Assembly (NCBI GenBank): GCA_009746045.1
Contig: RPFO01000448.1
Location: forward strand, 3,268,049 to 3,332,048
Source: Mesostigma viride
Taxonomy: Eukaryota > Streptophyta > Mesostigmatophyceae > Mesostigmatales > Mesostigmataceae
Direction: 5' to 3'
Length of the DNA stretch: 64,000 nt
Shown: one piece after another, positions 1-12,300 of the stretch
How positions within the stretch are numbered: position 1 is the first letter of the stretch
Layout of the letters: every line of letters starts with the position of its first letter
Notes under the pieces: generated by a model
The model's database searches: none
The model's input: only the letters and a program-made list of their open reading frames with translations
What the model was told of the DNA's origin: nothing
Position numbers and translations under genes: made by a program

Positions 1-51
1 GTAGTTTCTTTGGGGCTGCCTGCACACGTGCTTATTTTTTTCCGCGCAATC

Positions 52-3000
52 ATGTCCACCGAAGGGTTGTTTGCGAAGGAGAGGGATCGCATTGTGGTAA
101 GTGGCTTGAAAATATGCTTGTGGTTTTTAACTAGTGAGCACTCCGCGTGCGCATATTCCTGAGATTTAGGAAGAAAACATCGTGCTTACTAAGTCTGTTC
201 CGACCGTACTCCGTGGCTTACAGAGTGCTTTAGAGGCGGGACTCAGGAGTCACCAGAGTGCGGAAAATGCGGGAATGGCAATTTTGAACGAGGCTATGCC
301 AGACTTGTTGGTTCAAAAGGTGAGTTGCTTGCCATACATTCATTCTGTGTTTCACTTTCTCGTCGTGCGCCTTCTCATTCTGCCCGTTGTGCCTGTGGTT
401 CTGCCTCCCTGGCTGTTCAAGGAAAAATCAGATTCCTGTACTTATCTTTACGTGTGAACATTGAATGCATCTATACCTAGTTGCCCTTTCGGTAACGCTG
501 GCGTCCTGCGTTTCCCTGCCGGCACGTGACCGTACGCCAGGAGCCGGATGGAGACGATGCCAAGGAGAACAAGGCCAACCTGGACCATGCAATGAAGTGG
601 GTCCTGCACGAGATGATGGTGCGTGCCTCCCTAGTGCCGTGTCCTCGCGCAATCCAGCCTCATTGTGCCGGGCTCTTATCCCCCCTCGCCATATCTCAGA
701 GGGGATGCTTGCAGGTTCTTTACCATGCACTAGCTAGTAATAATAGTTAGACATGATCATCGCGACAACATCCTGCCGCCATCAAAGGGACAACGCGCTG
801 GTACAACTCTAGACCACGTCTTGAGTAGAATCTCGTTGCAACAAAACATGGCATGATGTCTGCATGCTGGAAACTAGTTTACCGACCCCCTGCGCGTGAA
901 ATCCTCCTTGATTTGCCTTGTTGCGCCGTTATTTCTCCTAATTGCGTATAGCTTCTTAGCAACCGACTGACATGCTCTGACAACTAGTTGTACGAGACCC
1001 CGGGCGTAGTTTCTCCTAGTTATATATAGTAGTAGCTTGTTAGACGAGTCGCTTACCATGCTCTTGAAACTAGTTGAACAACCCCCTGAGGGTCACTCAC
1101 GCACTATCCAGCATGCGCCAGCGCTGACGGCCTTTCAAGTTTCAGGCCAACCCCAGCTTTTGGTGGCGCACATGGCCGGGTTCCGGTGAGGCAATCCTAA
1201 CATGCGCACACCCTACGCACAATTCGGAGAGCCCACCAGTTCCATTCCATGCACCCGGCCTTGCCAGCTGGATAACACGCGGCATGTCTACAGGGTTCTC
1301 TCTTGTCTGACAACAGCTGGCCGGGGTGAGACAGAATTGGCATTACCTTTAGGCCGTATGGACTATTCTGGGGGAACGCAAGTGTTTGTGTTAGGAAACA
1401 TGCAACCTCCCTGTGCCAGTGAGGCATGTTGCCCGTTGCTTTCGAAGTGTACTCTTCTTCTTTCAAACCTTGTTTCTTTCAACCCAAGTATATAGCAATC
1501 AAGTCCATGTTTGCCCTGCTAGGGAGTTTTACGGGGCCCCGTTCAGTACTCATGCATCCAAGTCCAGGACCCAAGGTGTGAGAGGCGCGCAGTTGACGAT
1601 CGCTCAGTAGTTCACTGTTGGCCACCATCCAGAGCAGTCTTCACCATTCACAGTGCGGGGGCCAGCCTTCCCATGGGCCCCTTTCCTGTCAGTAGCCTTT
1701 CTTTTCCGCTGTCTCTTGGAGTTCTCTTGTAACCCCCGTCAACGTATCAATGTTGCTCGCTCCTATAGCAGCACACAGATAAGAACGACCATAATTTCGA
1801 TGTACAGTGCTGCACCTTTCCAACTCCCATGATCTCCATAATCCCAAAAAACTCGACAAACCCACACAAGAACGGCAGGCTCAGGATTCCATGGTCCCGG
1901 ATCTTCCCGGTTTCAGGCCTGCGCTGCTTGTCTCATGAACGCCATGTTCACTATAGTATATAGTAATGCCATGCCTGCGCGTAGGGGATATTTTGGCCCT
2001 CTCTGGAGCTTCCATGAACTGCTGTTGACTTCCCTTCCATATACGCCCCCCTAACTCATCTTTCTTTTCCTATCTTCGTCCCCCAAACTGCTCTTTCTTT
2101 GCCTATCCTCTTCCCCCAAACTGCTCTTTCTTTGCCTATCCTCTTCGCCCAAACTTGTCTTTCTTTTCCTATCCTCTTCCCCCAAGCTTGTCTTTCTTTT
2201 CCTATCCTCTTCCCCCAAACTTGTCTTTCTTTTCCTATCCTCTTCGCCCAAACTTGTCTTTCTTTTCCTATCCTCTTCCCCCAAACTTGTCTTTCTTTTC
2301 CTATCCTCTTCCCCCAAACTTGTCTTTCTTTTCCTATCCTCTTCCCCCAAACTTGTCTTTCTTTTGCCATGGTGCTTTCCCTATCCTTGGTGTCATTTCC
2401 ATCCATCCCGTTTCATCCACACTGCCAACCACGCGGCTGCTTACCTGCTGGCATTCACAACTCCCTGGGCCCTGCGGCTGCGCCCTCTCCTGCACGCAAG
2501 ATGCCACCGCCTTCCATATTTCTTCCAGATGTTTTTGACTGGTCATTTCACATATTTGTTTACCATTTGTTTACCATTTGTTTACCATTTGTTTACCATT
2601 TGTCTTCCACAAGTCTTCCACGTGAATTTAATTTGTCTTGAATTTGTTTTCCGTTTGTTTTTTGTTTGTTTTCCCGGTTACCTATCGATGGTGATGGTGC
2701 CAGACCAAGGCAGCCACGGCCGACGTGCCCGTGATGAAGTACGGGAGCGGAGAGGGGGGGGATGCTCGTGGCCTGGTCTCGCGGCTGCTGGGTACGTGTG
2801 TGTGTGGTCACTTAAGTATAATACTGTGTGTGTGTGTGTGTGTGCGCCCCCCCCCCCCCCCCCCCCCCCCTCTCTCTCTCTCTCTTGTGTGGGTGGGTGT
2901 GAATGGGTGCGCGCATGTGCGTGTGCGTGTGCGTGTGCGTGTGCGTGTGCGTGTGCGTGTGCGTGTGCGTGTGCGTGTGCGTGTGCGTGTGCGTGTGCGT

Positions 3001-3226
3001 GTGCGTGTGCGTGTGCGTGTGCGTGTGCGTGTGCGTGCGCGTGTGCGTGCGCGTGCGCGTGCGCGTGCGCGTGCGCGTGCGCGTGCGCGTGTGCGTGTGC
3101 GTGTGCGTGTGCGTGTGCGTGTGCGTGTGCGTGTGCGTGTGCGTGTGCGTGTGCGTGTGCGTGTGCGTGTGCGTGTGCGTGTGCGTGTGCGTGTGCGTGT
3201 GCGTGTGCGCGTGCGTGTGCGTGTGC

Positions 3227-3302
<76 letters not shown>

Positions 3303-3304
3303 CT

Positions 3305-3338
<34 letters not shown>

Positions 3339-6300
3339 TGGGGGTGGAGGGGAAGTGGGGTGGGGCGCAGGGATGGGTCGGCCATGGTAGTGTGCTGTGG
3401 GGTGTCATTGGGGCCCCGCTCCACTAGCACACTGTGCCTAGGATGCTGAAGAAGGAGAAGGTTTGGATCAGTTTCTAAAGGCAATATGGTATATGTTGTT
3501 GGCTGCTCATTGATAAAGAGCCAGAGCTGAAATTAATTTCAGGGTTCTTCCCTCCCCCCCCCCCCTCACTTAGTTGCAGGATCTCCCCCCCCCTTATCGC
3601 TCCCCCCCTTCTGCTATTAATTCTAATACGTTGTTCCTACCTCACCATTCACCCCCCTGCCTACCATTGCATGCAGCATCGAAAGCAAACATGCCACCTG
3701 CGACTCCATAGCATTCGCTACATGGCTGTGTGCGCCTTCTTCGCTCCTCTCGTTCTTTTCGATGGATACCTCGCAGATCTTCGTTCCTCTCAGGTTTCCT
3801 GACAAAGTTCCTGAAAATATCTCCTGACAAGGTTTCCTGAAAACGTTTCTTGACAAGGTTTCCTGAAAACGTTTCTTGACAAGGTTTCCTGAAAATGTTT
3901 CCTGAAATTGTTTCCTGACAAGGCTTTCTGACAAGGTGTCCTGACAAAATTTCCCGAGGAACACCCCGTGCGGACAGCGCTGGGCTGTGGTTGTGAACGC
4001 TTTCCTTCTTGTTACAAACCACATGTGGCTGTTAGCATCTGTGTATCGTACGTAATGTATTTCTGTGATCTCTCGTACGTCACCACTGCACCCTGCAGAC
4101 ATCAGCCTGTGGATGTGCGATGCCGGCTACACCGATGGCGGCGCTATTTTTGGCATGTTCGAGGACTTGGTGGAGAGCTCCACCCTCGCCGACTGCCACG
4201 AGGTATGCGGGTATGCATGCCAGGTGTCACACCGTGACGATGCCACATTGTTGCCCTCCATTTCAGTGCCATGTGTATCCTCATGAAATCGATTCAGCCC
4301 GGGTAGTTTTCACCGTCACCTGTCCCCACTTCCCCTCCCCCCCCCCACGCCTACCCTGTGCGTCCCTTCCCTCCCGTCCCCCCCTCCATCTTCCTCCCCC
4401 GGGTCTCCCCTTCCTTTCCCATGTCCTTTCGTCCTTCTCTTTCTCTTCCCCCTTCCCCTCCCCTGCCCTGCCCCCCTCTCCCCAAGCCCCCCCTGCCTCC
4501 CCCTGCCACCCCGCCCCTGCCGTAATTCAGCATCATGCCTGGTTCCACCTTCCGGCTTCGTTTTCTGTGAACCACCTTGATGCTTCCTTTTCCACAAACC
4601 ATGGTATTTCGTCAACCGCACAGACGCACGCACACGCACAGCTGGTATGGGGATTCGCCCCTCCAAATTCACAGTCTGTTATCTTCAGACTGTTCTTGAG
4701 AGGTGGCTTTGGTCACGCCGGTCTGCTATCCCCAAACATCCTGGTTGTTATCCTCAAAGGCCCTATGGTCCTTTGCCCCCCGCTTGTCCCGCTGTCCCTC
4801 CCCCCCTCTTGTCCTGGTGTCCCTCGCCCCCGCTTGTCCTGCTGTCGCTCGCCCCCGCTTGTCCTCCCCGTCACTCGCCCCCGCTTGTCATGGCCATCCC
4901 TGTGCCCAGGTGTTCCGCTACATGGAGGCCCAGGTGGGCGTGCTGGGCAAGCCGTCGCTGCTCAGCCGAGGGAAGCTGATCATGCTGCGCACGTGCAACG
5001 AGCTGCTGCGGAGGCTGTCCAAGGTAGGTGCGCACTTGTGTGTGTTGTCGCTATAGTTAAGTGCTGTATGTGTCTGTGTGTGCGCGTGCGTGTGTGAGTA
5101 AGGGGTAGGGTGGTGGTGTAGGGGGGTAGGGTGGGGCGGAGTGTACGTGGGATGGGGTTGGGGTTGGGGATTGGCAGGTGATGGTCTTGGTTGTATTGGG
5201 CATTTACCTCATGTCGCATTCCCTGCCCTGATTAGCGCTACCCCGCCTCTTGCTGTCACCATGCTGGATTCCCGCCAGACCAACGACATCATGGATCTGT
5301 ACCATGGATCTATCGTGTTTCACATTCTCTGCCACTTACTATCCCACCCGGACGCCTTGTGTCGCCATGCCCCCTGTGCCCCCTGTGCCCCCTATGCCCC
5401 GCCAGACCCACGACACGGCCTTTTGTGGGCGCATCCAGCTGCTGATGACCAACCTGTTCGCACTTTCCGAACGCTCGGGTGAGCCTTTCTGCTCGGCCTG
5501 CCATGTCCCTTGGCTGTCCTATCTTGCTGTTGTTGTTATGATGGCATTCCTGTGTTTCATGATTGTACACTCGTTCACGGTTTCCGAACACTTGGATGAG
5601 GCAATCTGTTCCGCCCGCAATGGCCCTCGTTTGGCTCCCTTTTGGGGTCCCTCGTCCGGTCTTGTGACGGCATCCCTATGTTTCGTGATCGTAAACTAAA
5701 CACCTTAGCACGTTCTGAATGCTCGGGTAAGTGTGGGCGTGCCGGCGGTGGAATAATGATCTCTCCTTTCTTCCGCCCGCCATGCCCGTGATTCGGTCTT
5801 ATGATCGCATTTTTTGCTGCACATAAAGATGTTGAGCCCTGCTAGATTTACCTTTAGCTTTTGGTACGCGCGCACACTACATACCATTATGTCATTCACG
5901 TGTTATCTGAAAGCCTTGCATGTGATGTCAGGGTGGGCTCGGAGAATGCGGACCCGATCAGAGCCATGCTCCTCTCCCATGCAGAGGTGTTTACTTGTAT
6001 TTGGTGTTTATTTGTGTTTATTTGTAAGTGCCAACAGTTCACCGTGGATAGAGGGGAGCCACCAGTAGCCTTGCGTGTTTGAAGAGAGCGAGACAGAAAG
6101 GCTAAATGGGATGGCTCCAATTTGCACACTCTGGCCCCTGCTCCTGGCACCCTGTTGGGATGATAACCCAGGCAATTTTCCCTTTTGTTTTCTATTGTCA
6201 TGCACTACACGCTTATGTACTCCCTCCCCCCTTGCCCCCCCTTACCCCCCCTTACGCCCCCTTGCCCCCCCTTACGCCCCCTTACGCCCCCTTGCCCCCC

Positions 6301-9300
6301 CTTGCCCCCCCTTGATCCCCCTTGCCCCCCCTTGCCCCCCCTTGCCCCCCCTTGACCCCCCTTGCCCCTTGCCCCTTGACCCCCCTTGCCCCTTGACCCC
6401 CTTGACCCCCCTTGACCCCCCTTGACCCCCCTTGACCCCCCTTGACCCCCCTTGACCCCCCTCGACCCCCCTTGACCCCCTTGACCCCCTTGACCCCCCT
6501 TGGCCCCCCTTGACCCCCCTCGACCCCCCTTACCCCCCCTTAGCCCCCCTTGCCCCCCTTTATCCCCCCTACCCCGCCTATCTGCTCCTTCCCGCCCCTA
6601 TCCCCTTCTTCCACCATGCTTATCATACAGCTGGCTGCCGCTGGGCGATCCATCTATCTTCTGTCTGCCTCCGAACGCTGACACCTGTCTCTTTGCCTTC
6701 CCTCGTCGCTCCGGCTTGCCCCCGTCAGCCCTGAACCTGACCAGGTCGCAGAACTTGGCCAACCTGACGGTCTGCGACGACGAACAAACCGCCGATTTTC
6801 GTGCGACAGATCAGCCTGCAGCCGCCGCCGCGGCAGATGCGGGTGGGCTGTTTTCATGTGCTTTCGTTGTTTTGTTCGTTGAGATGGTCCTACCGGTAGA
6901 TGGTGGGGTCCGATTGCCTTGGATGGTCACATGAATGCCTGCCCCAAATTGAGGCGGTGAGGAGCGCATCCGTGCGCTTTTGAGGCACCCCCGGTTGGCA
7001 CTGTGGGATGGCGGCGGGCAGACGCACGCATCTTGTGTACATTAAAAAGAATAACCCAAATGCTGTTGCTGACAATAGCATATGTTTGTTGTTGATACAT
7101 ATGTAGCTTCTACGAATAGCCATGGTGACCCTAGTGTGTTTATTTAATATGTTGTACTACTACACAATTATGTTATGCATCGGTCGTAGGTGTGGCAGGG
7201 AGCAGCAGCCCCTGTCTGGCTGGCGGGAACTCATTCGGTCCCGTGGTGGATCGTTTATATGATGATTTTGTGGTACGATAAGTTCAATGAAGATTAGAAT
7301 AGTATAAGATTATAATAGTATAAAATGATTTTGTGGTACGATAAGTTCAACGAAGCGTTTATGTACCATCGCTGCAGCACCCTATAATCGCATCGCCAAC
7401 AATCCCTTCCAGCGTCTAACCAGCCTCCCGCTCTCTCTGCTTCCGTGGTGGTGTTGTCGGTCCTGGGTGGTGTCATCGGTCCCTGCAGGCACCGTCATCG
7501 ACTACAAGTTCTACAACACATTCTGGGGGCTTCAGGTGAGCGGGATCACTGACGGCGCCCCTCGCATGCCCTTGCGTGTGGTTTTGACTCGGCATGCGCT
7601 GCCATGGAGATTGCGATTTGCGAACATCATTTGTGGCACGTGTCCCCCGATGTGAAAGCTGTGCCTGGCATAGATCATTATGCTTTGTCCCCATGTATAA
7701 AAGTATGATTGTCCCTGGGCACCGTCGTGTCTTGTTGTCTTCTAGTTATCGTTTCATACAAGTATGAAGTTGTTGTCTTGTAACTATCGTTTTATACAAG
7801 TATGAAACGGTTGTCTTCTAATCGTTTCATACATGTATGAAATTAGTGTCTTCTAACTATCGTTTCATACATGTATGAAATTGTTGTCTTTGTAATTGTG
7901 TGGCGTGGCGCGCCTATGTGTCCAATCCACCAGGGCTTTTTCCAAAACCCGGTCCTGGTGCTGCAAGAGGACAACTGGGCCACGTTCACGCGCGGGCTGG
8001 AGGTAAGGGAAAGTTTTTTGCCTTTTATGGACAGTTAACTCTATCTGTTTTTCGCCGCCTCTTATAATTATTGTCTTTTATTAATTTTTTTTTCCGTGGC
8101 TGGCAGTACCGTTGGGCGGTGCCACAACCGTTGTTCGTGTGTCACGTCTTTGCTTTTTTTGTTGCTGGCTCGGCTAGGTTGTGTGCAAGACACACGAACA
8201 ACGAGTGGGGCACCATCTAACGGTACCACCCGCCAAAGGAAAGCACACAAGGCATGAGTGATGGGGACGTGCGTTTGGGGTGCGTTGCCCCCAGGAAGGG
8301 GTGGCCATGGGCCTTTTGCTATTTTTCAACACCCCCTTCTCCCCCGCTGTTGGGATGCACTGGGCCGAAGCGCGCTGTATTGTTTGGGCTTCGGACGGAG
8401 CCCAGCACAACACGGACTAAATGTAGAACCGTTGAGGGCCATTGAATGCCTATGGGTACCTCAGAAGGCTTGGATTCGAATGCCTCAGTCAGCGGTGGGA
8501 ATCGCGAACCCAGAGATGGGCGGTGTCTTATGCCGGCATGCGGCACCATCTCCCGGTACAGAACCCCCCAGCGGCCATGGAGAATCAGAGATATACTGCG
8601 GGGGGGTGGACAACTTGAGCTTCTCATGGCAGTGGATGGACGCGCGAGCGTCTCTTCAGGCCTGCCAGTACCCCATCCATCTCGTGTGGCATTGTGCTGC
8701 CGTCGTCACCCCCCCCGTCCAGCCTATGTCGCCATCTACCTCGTTAGGCCCTTCGCTGCTGGCATCGTGGATTCCCCCCTCTGTCATGTCCTTGTGAGAT
8801 CCCCCCCCTCCCACTCCCTCCCCCCAACTCCCATGAATTGCCTCGTGTTTATCTGCCCTGTTGTTGGCGCCCCCCTCCGATCCCTCCCCCCCCTCTCTCC
8901 TCCCCTTACCTCCTCTCTCCTCTCTCTCTCCCCCCCTCCCCCCCCGCTTCCCCCCCATCGACATCTCAGAGCGTGCTCACTGTGTTCAAGGCGCAGTCGT
9001 TTGCCTCCTCGAGCGCCAGCGCGGGCCCCCTCACGAGTGCGCATGATGCGGTGGACGACGTGTTTGGCGGCGTCAAGTACCTCACAAGCTCCACGCTCAT
9101 CGGCCTGCAGGTGCGCGCCCTTAACACTAGGTCACTAAAGCATATAGAGCACTAGCATTTGTAAGCACCCCACCAGCTCCACGCTCGTCGGCCTACAGGT
9201 GTGCGCACTAAACACCAGGTCACTATAGCCCACATCTTGCATGTGGCGCATAGCAAGCAGATGACAAGCTCCACGCTCATCGGCCTGCAGGTGTGTGCAC

Positions 9301-12300
9301 GTGGCATCGTCCTCCTGGTGGTCCCTCCTGGTGGTCTGTCCTGGTGGTTTCCGCCGGTGCTATCATTAAATCTGCCCGTCATCCTGCTGTTAGTGATTTC
9401 TTTAGCCCGGTTGCTTCCATGGCCAATTTATAAACATTATAGTAGCATAACACATGGCAAATTCTTTTTGGTGTTTTTCTCCGGTGTTCCTCTTTTTTTT
9501 TCCGGGTGTTCTCTCTACTGCTCTCCCCTGCTGTTTTCTAGAAACGAGGAGTCCCGCCACGGGCTGCCCTTGCCGAGCCTAGGTTGTTACTTTGTGTGCA
9601 TCCACCGACTACGCCGGAGCAGAGTTATGCACACAGCCGTTGTAATACCGCAACCCATGCCACACGCTCTTCGTTACGATTTTCCCCTGTGCCGCTAGCT
9701 CGTCCTATCTCATGACTGCCTGTCTGTTATGCTAGTCCTATTCTTACACGATGAGACCTGCATAGACGTGCCATCTAGCTATGCGAGCACTTATCCAAGT
9801 ATTGTGTGTGCCCCCCCCCCGTGCAACCCTCAGCTGCGCGACCCGGTGTTCCAGCGCCACTTTTTGGTGCAGTGCCGCATCCTCTTCCACGCGCTGCAGG
9901 TATGATTGATTTAAGTCAAGATTAATCATTAACGTGTCGGTGCTCTCCAGGTACGATGGCACCACATGGGGCTCACATTGCCCTTACGTTATTATTCAAA
10001 TAAGTCAAAATAAAGCACGTGATGGCGCTCTCCAGGTACGATAGTGGTGCACCCATGGCCTTCCACGCATGATGGCATCGCATGGGGCCCTCCAGTCAGA
10101 TTTTGTGCTTTGCATGTTGTCGGTAACCCTCCTAGTTACATGTTTCTTTCTGGTATATTGCACGCGATGAGACAGAGAAATAAGGACAGGTGGGCGCATG
10201 ACACCAATGTCACTAGCCCTTAGCCAGCGGTTCATCATGTGCTGTTCCAGGGCACGCGGTCGGCGGCTCTACTCACCCCTGTCCCACCTGCAGTTCACTG
10301 TGATACGTGGCTCGGTAATCAGGCCTTCCATAGGACAGCCATGATAGGAATGCTGGTTTCACATTATCATGCTTTGGGTTACTCTCGCTATACTTTTCGT
10401 TGGCTCCTGATGTAGTAATAAATGTTAGTGATAAGATTTTACAGTGGTCATTGGAAGGCTGCCCTGTTGTCGGTCTTCTGCCGACACAGGGACATTTTAT
10501 TATTATTAATATTACTATTATTATTATTATACACAGGGACATTTTATTATTATAATGATGATTATTGTTGTTGTTGTCATTATTATTAATTTTGTAACTA
10601 ACTGCATGGGGCGGCTTTCCTGAATGGAGTGAATATAGACCGGCGACCGCTGCGGACAGTCCCTTACCTTGCTTGGTCTGTAGAGACAGCGTTTTCTGAC
10701 TTCTGCCGTGCGTAGTCCAGCCTGCTTGCCTCGTCGTTTATACTAGTTCCTCTCTAATAACATGTCTGAACCATCGATTATGCACGGACTTGGTCCCTGC
10801 CCCACCCTGCTACTGCCCGTCCTTCCCGCGCCATGATGGGATTTCCCCCCCACCTGCACTGGATGGCCCCGGGTGTGACAGACGCTAGAGACGGCGACGC
10901 TCTCCGACACACAGGTACCTGCCCTTGTCCTATTGGCCAAAGTTGATGAGGTGCCCCCCGGTGCTGTGTGTGTGCCTCTTCTACTGCCAGCTGGCACTTC
11001 CATCTGTGCTATAGTGGGCTGCGCATGGAGCTCTAATGGTGCCGTAGTGGCGAAAGGTTCTGGCGCTATTTAGAGCTAACTAAAACCTGGCCTCGTGGAG
11101 GAACACAGGGTCGAAGAGCCCGAGACATCCGCATGTGGCCTGCTAAGCACGCACTTGGGCGCCGGCATGTCTCAGTGAGGATTCGAACCCTTGACCTATG
11201 GCTTAGTTAGCTCTAAATAACGCCGGGCCTACGCACATTAACTTGAGAGTGTACCAGCGAGTGGTTAATGCCGGCTAAATAGTGCCGGACCTAATTGTCA
11301 TCAAAAAGGTTCTGGCGCTATCGAGAGCTGACTCATGGGAAATTGGGCCGTTCTGGGTTGGCTGGCTACGATGTTGGGTGTGCTGCTGATGAGCGATGGT
11401 GGGTGTCTTGCTTCGTTTTGTTTTGTTTTGTTGGAGCCACTGGGCTGCTGGCAAGCATACCCTATGTCGCTGCGTTTTGTTTTGTTGGAGCAAGTGGGCT
11501 GCTGGCAAGCATGCCCTATGTCGCGCTGGGCTTTGCTTGTGACCCAGACGCCCTCGGTGGTGTGTCTGAGGGCGCCAAGCGTTTGCGTTTTCAGTTTGTA
11601 ACGTGCGGACTCACGCACTTGCACTTGGTGGCCTAGCGGCGTCATGCAGGTGAGGCTTGCATGTTTTCTCGTAGGCTACTATGCAATAGCCACGTGGGTG
11701 CATGGTGCTCTCCCCTTCTCCTATGCCGCGTTATCCGCATTATATGTCTGCGCAGCGCGCGCTGGTGTTGATGTTCTCCGCGTTGGTCGTCTGTGCAGTG
11801 CATGCTGGTGTTGATGCTCGTAAAACTGTGGCTCTCTTGTCCTCATCCCATGGACACCCTGCTCTTTTTCTTCCCTTCTGTTTCTTCCCCTCCCCCGTCG
11901 ATCCCGATTCCTTTCTGTCCCTTCCCCCTTGCGCTCCCGTGTCTCTCCTTTCCCTGCGCCTGCACCGCCTCAGAAGGAGCAGGTCGCGGAGCTCACGCGC
12001 TCGGTAAATGGCGCGATCGAGCGCACACCCGTGCAAGGGGCCGAGTTCCTCGCCTGCGTCGAGCACATCCTGCGGATGGAGGACAACTGGGTGCGTAGGG
12101 ACTTATCTCAACTCGAGTGTGATTATAACGAAATGACTAAGTTCAAATGGGCGTGAAGTGGAACATATCCTGCAGATGGAGGACAGCTGGGTGCGCGGGG
12201 GTTAATGGCACTAGGTTAAATGGGGATAGAATGATTTACTTCAAAGGGGCATTTAGCGAAATATCTTATTAATTTAATTAGGATGTAAGGGCTGAAACAC

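Noticed and set aside
2364-3484. Long ORFs over the (GT)n/(CT)n tract on both strands
   Set aside because: Dinucleotide and hexanucleotide repeats without stops. Only 2704-2791 inside this stretch is a real exon, supported by phase and similarity.
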